Notes under the pieces: model-generated
Seen by the model: the letters and a program-made list of their open reading frames with translations, nothing else
The model's database searches: none
Told to the model about the DNA's origin: nothing
Shown here: positions 57,401 to 64,000 of the stretch, one piece after another
Layout: each line of letters begins with the position of its first letter
How positions within the stretch are numbered: position 1 is the first letter of the stretch
Translations under genes and position numbers: made by a program
Origin: Littorina saxatilis
Taxonomy: Eukaryota; Mollusca; Gastropoda; Littorinimorpha; Littorinidae
Length of the DNA: 64,000 bases
Direction: 5' to 3'
Assembly (NCBI RefSeq): GCF_037325665.1
Contig: NC_090246.1
Location: 12,885,495-12,949,494, forward strand

Positions 57401-58132
57401 GAGCAAATGGTTAAATCTAAACCTACATATTTGTTCCCTAAGATTTGCTTCTCTGTCAATAAGCCTAATTACACACGTTCGAGAAAAACAACGTGGAATC
57501 AATTCTGAATCGAGTAAGCCAAATGGGTCCCAAACCCGTTTCGCCCGTTCTGCCGACCTGAAACGCAAAACAAAAGAATTGTGCGCTTCAACTAAATTAA
57601 TTTCTATTCGACTTCATTACTTTCTTGCAACTTATGAACCTTTACTTAAAGCTTTTAAATGGTCTGAAAGTAGTGTTACCGCGTACTTATCGATGCACTC
57701 ATTCGTTTTATTTTTTCAGCGACGGTCACTTAGTTTAAGGTTGCAAAAGGGCTAAGTCTCGCTGGCAACAGTTTTACCCTGCACAGATCGCAACAGTGCC
57801 GCTAGTAGTCTACACTTTGTGTTTGATGGTAGAATGGGATATACAGATTACAACACTCGTGGTTTTTTATATGGCTTGTATTTCAGTCAAGACCCAGCGG
57901 GAATATCAATCGAGAGACACTCGCCAGAGGCTCGTGTCTCCCGATGATATTCATCCGCTGGGTCTTGACTGAAAATTGAAATACAAGCCATATAAAAAAC
58001 CACTCGTGTTGTAACCTATACACATATATATATATATATATCTGTTAATTTGCACATACATGTAATTGTTTTTGTTGCAGTTTGGGCAAGGTCAAACTGG
58101 AGGACAACAGGGATTCGGAGTCAGAATTATAG
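48065..58132 (+). CDS. six-exon gene: two-pass membrane protein with Arg-Gly-Pro-rich tail
   Basis: Exons at 48065-48394, 50230-50300, 51516-51582, 52458-52609, 52893-53318 and 58081-58132 all have GT/AG borders and join in frame to 365 residues. Exon 1 has two membrane segments (about residues 40-61, IGIGLITFGLCSLLVGILLI, and 74-98, with FVGPFFIILFLLCFSGATYL) separated by a short loop. A basic stretch, RRSNRFRREL, follows, so the tail is probably cytoplasmic. Exons 4-5 encode about 190 residues of Arg, Gly, Pro and Asp: repeats of RRGPPDDRD and RGPPPDGY, with one PPRY motif. The end is DNRDSESEL; Ser-Glu-Leu is a class I PDZ-ligand pattern. The plan (two membrane segments with a GPxxxxxxxxxxG core, disordered tail) recalls TMEM171/174/200-type proteins, without firm homology. 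Introns 1 and 5 carry transposons. The start is the first ATG (CAAAATG); a 5' exon may precede it. The function is unknown. Confidence 0.8.
49042..49328 (+). mobile_element. tRNA-derived SINE (family C) in intron 1
   Basis: The head has a box A region with a small duplication (TTAGCTCAGTAAGTCAGTTG then GTAGAGC) and box B GGTTAGAATCC (49098-49108). The body contains GTTCCACTTCTGTGGCACGT and CTTTCCACTGGGAGGAAGCG and ends GGGACACTAAAGAAATA. A G run precedes it. Its end abuts element F. No target duplication was defined. Confidence 0.8.
49332..50195 (+). mobile_element. element F, copy 1 (intron 1)
   Basis: It starts GTCGCGTAAGGCGAAAATAC and ends ATTTAGTCAAAACTTGACTA plus AATATAAAAA, a terminal hairpin. 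It is 860 bp long, AT-rich and without an ORF. An inverted, nearly identical copy lies at 53988-55581 in intron 5. Compared with copy 2 it lacks the outer left 20 bp (TTTTTACATTTAGTCAAGTT). It includes a duplicated phrase, ATATGTTTTTGGAATCAG (49585 and 49719). Confidence 0.85.
50448..50512. repeat. short dispersed repeat, copy 1 of 2
   Basis: ACAAGAAAGGTAAGTTGTTG and the next 30 bases recur almost unchanged at 59919-59968. The extent of the parent element is unknown. Confidence 0.65.
50817..51276. mobile_element. MITE family M, copy 3, split by MITE family P
   Basis: The outer parts carry TTTTTAAGACCCTGTTTCCT and GGAGGTCTTAAAACTACCAG, diverged from the sharp ends of copies 1 and 2. 50897-51197 is a complete foldback of family P (TTAGGCC at both ends, GTTACGGTAAC near them, TAGGGTAGG inside). 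The nesting shows that family P was active after this copy of M had landed. Confidence 0.75.
51516..51582 (+). CDS. exon 3 of the 48 kb gene
   Basis: It is bounded by CACTTTCAG and GTAAAGT. It reads HDLKSGTTPHKNIKPRSEAY then SQ in frame with exons 2 and 4. It is given separately because a single-exon scan misses it. Confidence 0.8.
51800..52170. repeat. palindrome-rich intron 3 segment
   Basis: A fragment of MITE M (AAGACCTAG, GGAGGTCTTAA) ends at 51862. TTAACCTTCGCCCG then starts a segment sharing its head and GACTACACAC with the element at 60076. A hairpin follows: GGGGCCGTGCGGACCCATG (51910-51928) pairs with CATGGGTCCGCACGGCCCC (51952-51970). Further right are GGTACGGATATATCCGTACC (52110-52129) and a second TACGGATATATCC. 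Confidence 0.7.
53380..53596. mobile_element. MITE family P, diverged copy in intron 5
   Basis: GGTAACCCGACCGACCCTAT, then CCGACCTACCGACCCTATCT, with CATGTTGGTT and AACCAACATA near the ends. It is a decayed relative of 37480-37732. Confidence 0.65.
53988..55581 (-). mobile_element. element F, copy 2, with a nested LINE end (intron 5)
   Basis: The inverted ends are TTTTTACATTTAGTCAAGTT (53988-54007) and AACTTGACTAAATGTAAAAA (55562-55581). From about 54734 to 55548 it is the reverse complement of copy 1 with few differences. The stretch 54027-54733 is an insertion that separates TGACTAAATGTTTTAAC from GAGGGGGAATCGAGACGAGG. No ORF; non-autonomous. Near-identity of the two copies argues for recent activity. 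Confidence 0.85.
54027..54733 (+). mobile_element. LINE-type 3' end inserted in element F
   Basis: It ends GGCGCAATATAAATACACTT followed by TATTATTATTATT, the kind of tail seen on many CR1/L2-group LINEs and their SINEs. It carries a direct duplication of about 110 bp (CGTCTCCAGGAATATGTTTA at 54149, CGTCTCCAGAAATATGTTTT at 54260). No coding remnant was recognised. Confidence 0.6.
55590..56553. other. gene-free stretch of intron 5
   Basis: AT-rich intron. AGTAGCGCGACATATGT occurs twice (56123, 56168). No exon is supported. Confidence 0.45.
56554..56688. mobile_element. MITE family M, copy 2
   Basis: It starts CATTGGAACCCCCCTTTTAA and ends AAAGGGGGGTTCCACTG, flanked by TA on both sides. It is 135 bp. 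Confidence 0.85.
56689..57847. other. gene-free stretch of intron 5
   Basis: No exon, RNA gene or clear repeat was recognised. Confidence 0.4.
57848..58014. mobile_element. 167-bp hairpin (foldback MITE) before the last exon
   Basis: Left TTACAACACTCGTGGTTTTT and right its complement ending CACTCGTGTTGTAA. TCAAGACCCAGCGG and CCGCTGGGTCTTGA pair further in, and the loop is CACTCGCCAGAGGC. It ends 66 bp before exon 6 of the 48 kb gene. Confidence 0.88.
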
Positions 58133-60075
58133 TCATTTTGTTCTGATCATGAACCAAGTCACCTTGCATGACACCTGCGAGTTTGACATTTTCAAAGTAT
58201 GATCTGTCAACAGGATAGCTGCTGCATTTGTATTTGTAAAGAAACATTGGCTGACTTATTGTGGCTTTCTTTGATTATGCTGTAAATAGGTCTATGGATG
58301 ATCAGCAGACATATCACTATATTTTTACATATCAAGGATCATTGATGAACAATGCTACATATTTCTTGATCTTTAACTCCCCAGATGACAGTTGTTTGCT
58401 TTTACACACATGCATGTAGTTTGCTTTTGTCTTAAAAGTTTTATTTAGAAAAGAGTTGTTGGTGCATGGCTAACTGTAGCATCCCATTTCGTTAATTTTA
58501 AGTTCAGGTCACATGCAAGCACACAGACATTTTGAGCCTGCCCTATTTGTAAATAATGTACCTGTACAAAGAAATGTATTCTTCTATTGCATTTTATTGC
58601 ATGTAAGAAAGACTGCCATCTTCATATTTCAAAATTACAATCATTAGTTATTTAGTACCTGTCTTTTTTTCCTTGTCATAATTTTGAAACGCGTCATGTT
58701 CTAATCATTTTATTTTATAGAATTTTTTTACATTCCAAAATTGTTAGTATTTTTGTGGAGACAATATTAAATTTCTAATTTTTATCCCGTTTCATTCATC
58801 AGAAAAAAATCTCAAAATAATGTGTCTACTTTTGGGTTGAATGTAAGGTTGTATCTCAGTTCAAAAAAATGTTTTTATAATCGAGAAATCAACATATGAC
58901 ATGTATTTTTTTGTTTTAATTAACAGATTTTTTGATACTGAAAAATAAACTTTTGTAAACAAAACAGTCTTTGTATATGTTTGAGTATGGTATGTGTGTG
59001 TAAACCATTTTCTTTGCATTTTACATGTGTGTGTGTTATGTGTGTGTTGAGCTGTCTGCTTAAAACGTCATCAATAAATGTTGCCCTGAACTTAGTGATG
59101 ACCACAGATTGAGATTTTCAGAACTAACAAAAAGTAACATGTGCTTACGTTTTCCTGATGAAGTTCTACTCTAATAACTGATGCTCTGAAATAGCATTGT
59201 CTGGATTTTCAAGTGCTGTGACAGAGTTGCACCCTCGACAGCGAGGCAAGCTGACCAATAAGATACACTGTCGTGGCAACTGGGTAACTCGTATGTGTAT
59301 GCTATGCATTTGGCTCCTGATATAATACCCTTTTTATTTGAAAATATGCACAGTGGAGCCATGATTCGCTGCCGATTGCTTGCAGTGATTGCTAAGCTCG
59401 TGTGTTTTCTTAAACTCACTTGACCTCAAGCTAACCCACCTGACCTCCGTCGAACACGCCGTCAGCGATCACTGCGGGCCAGCGATCATTGCTTCAACGA
59501 ACTGTGAACTCCGATGAGTAGAAAGGGTGTCATACTGAGTGCACACTGCATAATACATACATCAGTAAGTTTTAGCCAGTCGGCCATGTGCCGTCGCTTG
59601 CCTCACTCGTCTCACTGTCTTAGGTGAAACTCTGCTTCATCGCTTAAAAATCCTGACAGTTTTGACACAGAAAACATCTATTCTGATAAGAAAAAGACTG
59701 ATTGAGTTTCCAACAATCGAATATATATATATTAAGCAAATACTTCTTTACAGAGCTCTTCTGCACCCTAAACCGCCTGAAAAATGTAGGCAACTTCTAC
59801 TATGTATTTGCTACAATTTGCTTTTCAACTGTAAATTGAGTGCATAAAAATTATGGTTAGTGGGTCTCTCCGCAAGTGCAAGAATTTAAGTCCATTCACT
59901 ACACAATCAAAAAACAAGAAAGGTAGGTTGTTGGAACGTTTGTTATTGACAAAACAATACATTTACAAATATATCGACCCAACGGTCTTTCAAGTGCACA
60001 GACAAACAATAACGAAAACTCATCTGGCTGATTTTTCAAGCGAATGAAATTCATTCACTACACTGTACACACACC
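58133..60075 (+). other. 3' UTR and downstream intergenic region
   Basis: The 3' UTR of the 48 kb gene starts at 58133 and is AT-rich. After about 59100 nothing gene-like is seen, except copy 2 of the short repeat (59919-59968). Confidence 0.5.
58944..58949 (+). promoter_or_regulatory. candidate poly(A) signal AATAAA
   Basis: AATAAA, 812 bp after the stop codon, in an AT-rich stretch followed by T-rich sequence. A second AATAAA lies at 59073-59078. Either could end the transcript. Confidence 0.5.
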
Positions 60076-60978
60076 TTAACCTTTGCCGGATGCCGCTTTT
60101 GACTACACACTCCCGACGATGCGGGTTTGTCTGAACCCATACATTTGAAAGAGGGTTTTTACCGTTTATTCCTCTAACGACGATGCGGGTTTGTCTGAAC
60201 CCATACATTTGAAAGAGGGTTTTTACCGTTTATTTCTCTAACGACGGGGTGGGTTCAGGGAAACCCACAGCGCTACTTCAGTGGGTGCATCGAGTTTCTC
60301 CCTTCACCGACCTCTTGCAGGGGAGGGAGAGGGGGAGGGAGAGGGGAGGGAGAGACTGAGAGAGACTGAGAGACTAAGAAAGAGAGAGAGAGAGAGAGAT
60401 TAACAAAGAGAGAGAGAGAGAGAGAGACTAAGAAAGAGAGAGAGAGAGAGACTAAGAAAGAGAGAGAGAGAGACTAAGAAAGAGAGAGAGAGACTAAGAA
60501 ATAGAGAGAGAGAGAGACTAAGAAAGAGAGAGAGAGAGAGAGATTAAGAAAGAGAGAGAGACTAAGAAAGAGAGAGAGAGAGACTAAGAAAGAGAGAGAG
60601 AGACTAAGAAAGAGAGAGAGAGACTAAGAAAGAGCTAGAGAGAGAGACTAAGAAAGAGAGAGAGACTAAGAGAGAGAGAGAGAGAGACTAAGAAAGAGAG
60701 AGAGAGAGACTAAGAGAGAGAGAGAGAGAGACTAAGAAAGAGAGAGAGGGAGACTAAGAAAGAGAGAAAGAGACTAAGAAAGAGAGAGAGAGACTAAGAA
60801 AGAGAGAGAGAGAGACTAAGAAAGAGAGAGAGAGAGAGACTAAGAAAGAGAGAGAGAGAGACTAAGAAAGAGAGAGAGAGAGACTAAGAAAGAGAGAGAG
60901 ATACTAAGAAAGAGAGAGAGAGAGAGAGACTAAGAAAGAGAGAGAGAGACAGAGAGAGAGAGACAGAGAGAGAGACTA

Positions 60979-61009
<31 letters not shown>

Positions 61010-61506
61010 CAGAGAGAGAGAGACAGAGACAGACAGTCAGATAGACAGACAGTCAGATAGACGGATAGACAGATAGACGGATAGACAGACAGACAGACAG
61101 AGGAACTGACAACAGACATACAGACAGAGAGATACGGACAGACAGACAGAGAGACAGACAGTCTCTTGGAGACAAACAGGCTGACAGACACTGTTCTGCC
61201 GCTTTTGGTAATTATGGGTGTAGCAGAACCCACGCCGTCGGCAGAGGGATAGTTACAATCACTACTACTCTTTAAAAGTATGGGTTTGTGTGAACCCGCG
61301 CCATCGGTAGTGTGTATGTAAATTATCATAATCAATTAATTTTAATGTTTTGTCATGTACACACTAAAAATTTGCAGACAGAGAGCAAATTAGGTGTGTG
61401 AGAGATACTTAAAATTTCAAAACGATACCTTTAATGGTTCCAGAGTTACAATGATTTTAGTGTGTCTCTGGGTACAGGTGAACCCAGGAAGCACGGCAAA
61501 GGTTAA
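60076..61506. mobile_element. foldback element with GA-rich minisatellite core
   Basis: The ends are inverted: TTAACCTTTGCCGG and CACGGCAAAGGTTAA. Next to them are hairpin phrases: a 62-bp block with GCGGGTTTGTCTGAACCCAT twice in tandem (60121, 60183), GGGTTCAGGGAAACCC (60251), GGGTTTGTGTGAACCC (61281). Between 60350 and 61130 is a minisatellite of GAGACTAAGAAAGAGAGAGA units of variable length, passing into GACA repeats. There is no ORF. Confidence 0.75.
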
Positions 61507-62118
61507 GTAAAGGCACAGGCATGAACATCTGACACAGTGTCTGCATTGTTTATTTGTTTGTTCATCAGAAATCTAATATCAATTCACAGTTTTGATACAC
61601 ATGGATTTACATTAAAAGCAATCATATTTAGAAATTAACACGAGTTTCTTGAGTATGAACTTTGATGCTCAACGGGTCACAACCGTGTACACCCCATATA
61701 CCACTGAAGTTTATCCCCGAGTACGCTAGTACAAGGGTCCAGCAGACTTTAATTGTGTGTCTGTGTGTGTGTCTCGACTTAACAGCTTATTGCTGGGAAA
61801 CTACTGGGCGCAGTTCGTTCAAAAGTTGATACACTAACTTGATAATAGGTCCAATTGATCGTATTAAAACTTCATAATGTTACCTGGGACCTAAATGCGA
61901 AATAAACCACAAAAAAATGACTTGGCGGTGGGAGGAATTCGCGGTGCAACAGCCAGCCAGGCAGTCTGATAGAACGGTGCAAGGTCTCGGCAAACCAAGA
62001 CTATGCCATACTCGTAGCAAAGCCGCCGAATGGTACCGTAAACCAAGAATAGTGACGTAAGAAAATAGAATGTCGTCTTTTGATTTGGAACGTGACGTGT
62101 TTTAGAATGGAGATGTGG

Positions 62119-62161
<43 letters not shown>

Positions 62162-62473
62162 GGAGAGAGAGAAGGAGTGAGGGAGAGAGAGAGTGTGTGT
62201 GTGTGTGAATGTCTGAAGAGTACTCGGGTCCAGCGCGAGCGTTTTTTATACTTAAACGGCATCAAAGTAGAGGCATTCTCTTTGAACACAAAGGTACAAC
62301 AAGAAAAAAAGGAAAAAAACATAAATTCCCACCAGAGATACTTTGAAATTTGTCTTCTTCTACACTGCACACAAAGTCACACTTTCAAATGCAAGAGCCA
62401 TAAATATGGTCGGTCTGAAACATCTTCTGCAAGCGGTTTAGTTTGCTCAAATATGCTGAGACCTAAAGCACAC
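61507..62473. other. gene-free stretch
   Basis: It includes a (GT)n tract (62118-62150) and GA tracts. No exon recognised. Confidence 0.4.
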
Positions 62474-62818
62474 AATACAAAATTTTATAAGTAAATTTTA
62501 ATTTAATTAATATACTTACCCAACTCACATATAGCAATTAACTCTAGTTCAGTGCTGGTTACGCTGTACGCGTCCCCTTGGTAACAAGGGAGACCACTCT
62601 AAAAAAGAGAGTGACCAATCCCATAAGGCCAGACCAACTACCGGTCCGACTTCCGTATGCGTGCGCATACGCCGCCATTTGTATCATTCCATCGAAGCCC
62701 AACTCACTCCCTTTTTTAGTCCCAAATACCACCACAGCGGGGAGGCGGGAGGGATTAAACGATGTGAGTTGGGTAAGTATATTAATTAAATTAAAATTTA
62801 CTTATAAAATTTTGTATT
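62474..62818. mobile_element. 57-bp perfect inverted repeat at the 3' side of the DIRS-like element
   Basis: 62474-62530 and 62762-62818 are perfect reverse complements of each other. They contain AATTTTATAAGTAAATTTTA and ACTTACCCAACTCACAT, and enclose 231 bp. The phrase CCCAACTCACATATAGCA occurs both at 62519 and at 62836, the latter outside the right arm. On the minus strand the arm reads GGGTAAGTAT, a consensus 5' splice donor. DIRS-group retrotransposons have inverted or split terminal repeats, so this is probably the element's 3' end; it could also be an independent insertion. Confidence 0.65.
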
Positions 62819-62888
62819 AAATTACATACACTATACCCAACTCACATATAGCAGATTGCTACTATAGGTGGTGGGTACTTACCAAAAT

Positions 62889-64000
62889 TCAACCACGCAG
62901 GACTTGCCCCGCGGCTACCATCGCTGGTAGCGCAGAGCTGCCATCCTGCCTCAGTGAAGCGACGTCCCTGAGGTAAAAGTTTATAAAAACATCCTCTGAT
63001 CTCCAGTATGCTGATTCTAGCACTTCAGCCAGACGACCAGACTTGAGGACGGCCAAAGAGGCCGCCCAGGCTCTTGACTCATGAGTTCTTGCAGAGGTGA
63101 GAGGCAAGACAGCCCTAGACTCTCCTGACTGAGCCTCCCACCAGGCATAAGCCTGCTTGATCAGTGTAGATACCCACTTGGTCAACGTGACCTTCGCAAT
63201 ATCCTTATCCCTAGCTGTGTTTAAGGAAATAAAGAGCAGCTTTTGGGTTTCTGAGCGAATATGCCGAGTTCGTGACAGGTAGAGGCTGAGCGACCGGACG
63301 GGACAATTAGCTAGATCTGGATCTCCAGGAGCTAAAACCGTGCTTAACGGCAAGATATGCAAAACAGGCGAAACATGACCGGGCTTCTGATTCTTAGCGA
63401 GGAAGCCGGGCATAAATTTGAGAGACAACGAACCATCCTTTTCAAAGGAAATGTCTTTCCCTAGACCGGACAAAGCATGAATTTCGCTACCTCTCCTTGA
63501 AGTAGCAAGCAAAGTTAAAAACACGGCCTTGCGAGTCAAATTAAGCAAAGTAGCCGAACGGATGGGCTCAAACTCCCCCGAGGCTAAGAAACGTAAAACC
63601 AAAAATAAATCCCAGGCAGGGAGGTGCGATTTAACCCGAGCGGCTGTAAGGGAAGCGCCCTTCAGAACACTAGAGATCACCCCGCCAAGTGAGATCTTAC
63701 GCCCCAACTGTAAAAGAGTTGAGGATATCGCCGACCTCCTTACTCTAAGGGAAGAGGGAGAACCTCCCTGCTCTGCCAACCACGCAAGGTGGTTGGCTAC
63801 CTGCATGGACCTTGGTGCAAGGGGATTAACCCCGTTAAGCGCGCACCACCTAGCCCAAGCTGCCCAGTGCGAAGAGTATACCGAAGTTGTAGACTCTCTA
63901 TGGGCGTGGCGGACGAACTTTACAGTAGACGCAGAGGCCCCCGCCTTAAGCAGAGCGCTTCGGATAGAATCCAGGCGTGAAGGCTCAAGAGCCGCGGATT
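62889..64000 (-). CDS. tyrosine recombinase of a DIRS-like retrotransposon (partial, runs off window)
   Basis: The minus-strand frame is open from the window edge to the stop at 62889-62891. The first ATG in view (63806) lies inside the domain and is not the true start: upstream residues TVKFVRHAHRESTTSVYSSH and WAAWARWCALNGVNPLAPRS belong to the same core-binding domain. Counting from that ATG, the catalytic set is visible: Arg in TSRRGSEIHAL (about 104), His-x-x-Arg in THESRAW (242, 245), and Tyr in EDVFINFYLRD (278). Such recombinases integrate the circular DNA copy of DIRS-type elements, which lack an integrase. The frame looks whole within the window. The reverse transcriptase and Gag parts would lie beyond 64000. 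A Crypton is an alternative without those parts. Confidence 0.82.
   Translation of the reverse strand, partial: SAALEPSRLDSIRSALLKAGASASTVKFVRHAHRESTTSVYSSHWAAWARWCALNGVNPLAPRSMQVANHLAWLAEQGGSPSSLRVRRSAISSTLLQLGRKISLGGVISSVLKGASLTAARVKSHLPAWDLFLVLRFLASGEFEPIRSATLLNLTRKAVFLTLLATSRRGSEIHALSGLGKDISFEKDGSLSLKFMPGFLAKNQKPGHVSPVLHILPLSTVLAPGDPDLANCPVRSLSLYLSRTRHIRSETQKLLFISLNTARDKDIAKVTLTKWVSTLIKQAYAWWEAQSGESRAVLPLTSARTHESRAWAASLAVLKSGRLAEVLESAYWRSEDVFINFYLRDVASLRQDGSSALPAMVAAGQVLRG

Noticed and set aside
63804-63806. ATG at 63806 as start of the recombinase
   Set aside because: The same frame continues upstream with recognisable core-binding domain residues to the window edge, so the true start lies outside.

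Overview
The window looks like animal nuclear DNA, most likely from a gastropod mollusc. The reasons are spliced genes with long introns, many microsatellites, tRNA-derived SINEs, an I-type LINE with an RNase H domain, a DIRS-type tyrosine recombinase and a very large number of foldback elements. The gastropod call rests on remembered resemblance of several repeats and was not searched. There is one assembly gap (20675-20874). Only about 5% of the window is host coding sequence; the rest is mobile or repetitive DNA, much of it nested.

Layout. 1-868: a minus-strand SINE whose first 22 bp (Pol III box A) are amplified about 29 times. 869-9790: a duplicated repeat whose second copy is split by a full-length LINE (2494-9603, both ORFs open, 8-bp target duplication). 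9790-19320: foldback elements, SINEs, a 0.6-kb retroposon and microsatellites. 19323-25129: nested 'CAGGG' elements, the gap, a 77-bp satellite, a foldback with arms of 15-16-bp repeats, and a foldback carrying 13 CACGTG motifs with an inner element rich in AGGTCA half-sites. 28490-30860: the last exon of a host gene with two PPxY motifs, followed by a decayed tandem array of that exon's end. 31371-46379: more foldbacks, a 3.6-kb terminal-inverted-repeat element with a decayed cysteine-rich domain, and a textbook tRNA-SINE.

47331-58132: host genes. A terminal exon of an unrecognised gene (47331-47515) is followed by a six-exon gene (48065-58132, 365 aa). It encodes two membrane segments, a long Arg-Gly-Pro-Pro-Asp low-complexity tail and a C-terminal Ser-Glu-Leu. 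Its introns hold a SINE, two inverted copies of one 0.85-kb element that bracket exons 2-5, several MITEs and a perfect hairpin just upstream of the last exon.

58133-64000: 3' UTR, a foldback containing a 0.8-kb GA-rich minisatellite and, at the right edge on the minus strand, the recombinase ORF of a DIRS-like element with a 57-bp inverted repeat beyond its 3' end. All host exons seen are on the plus strand. Start codons quoted are ATG codons.
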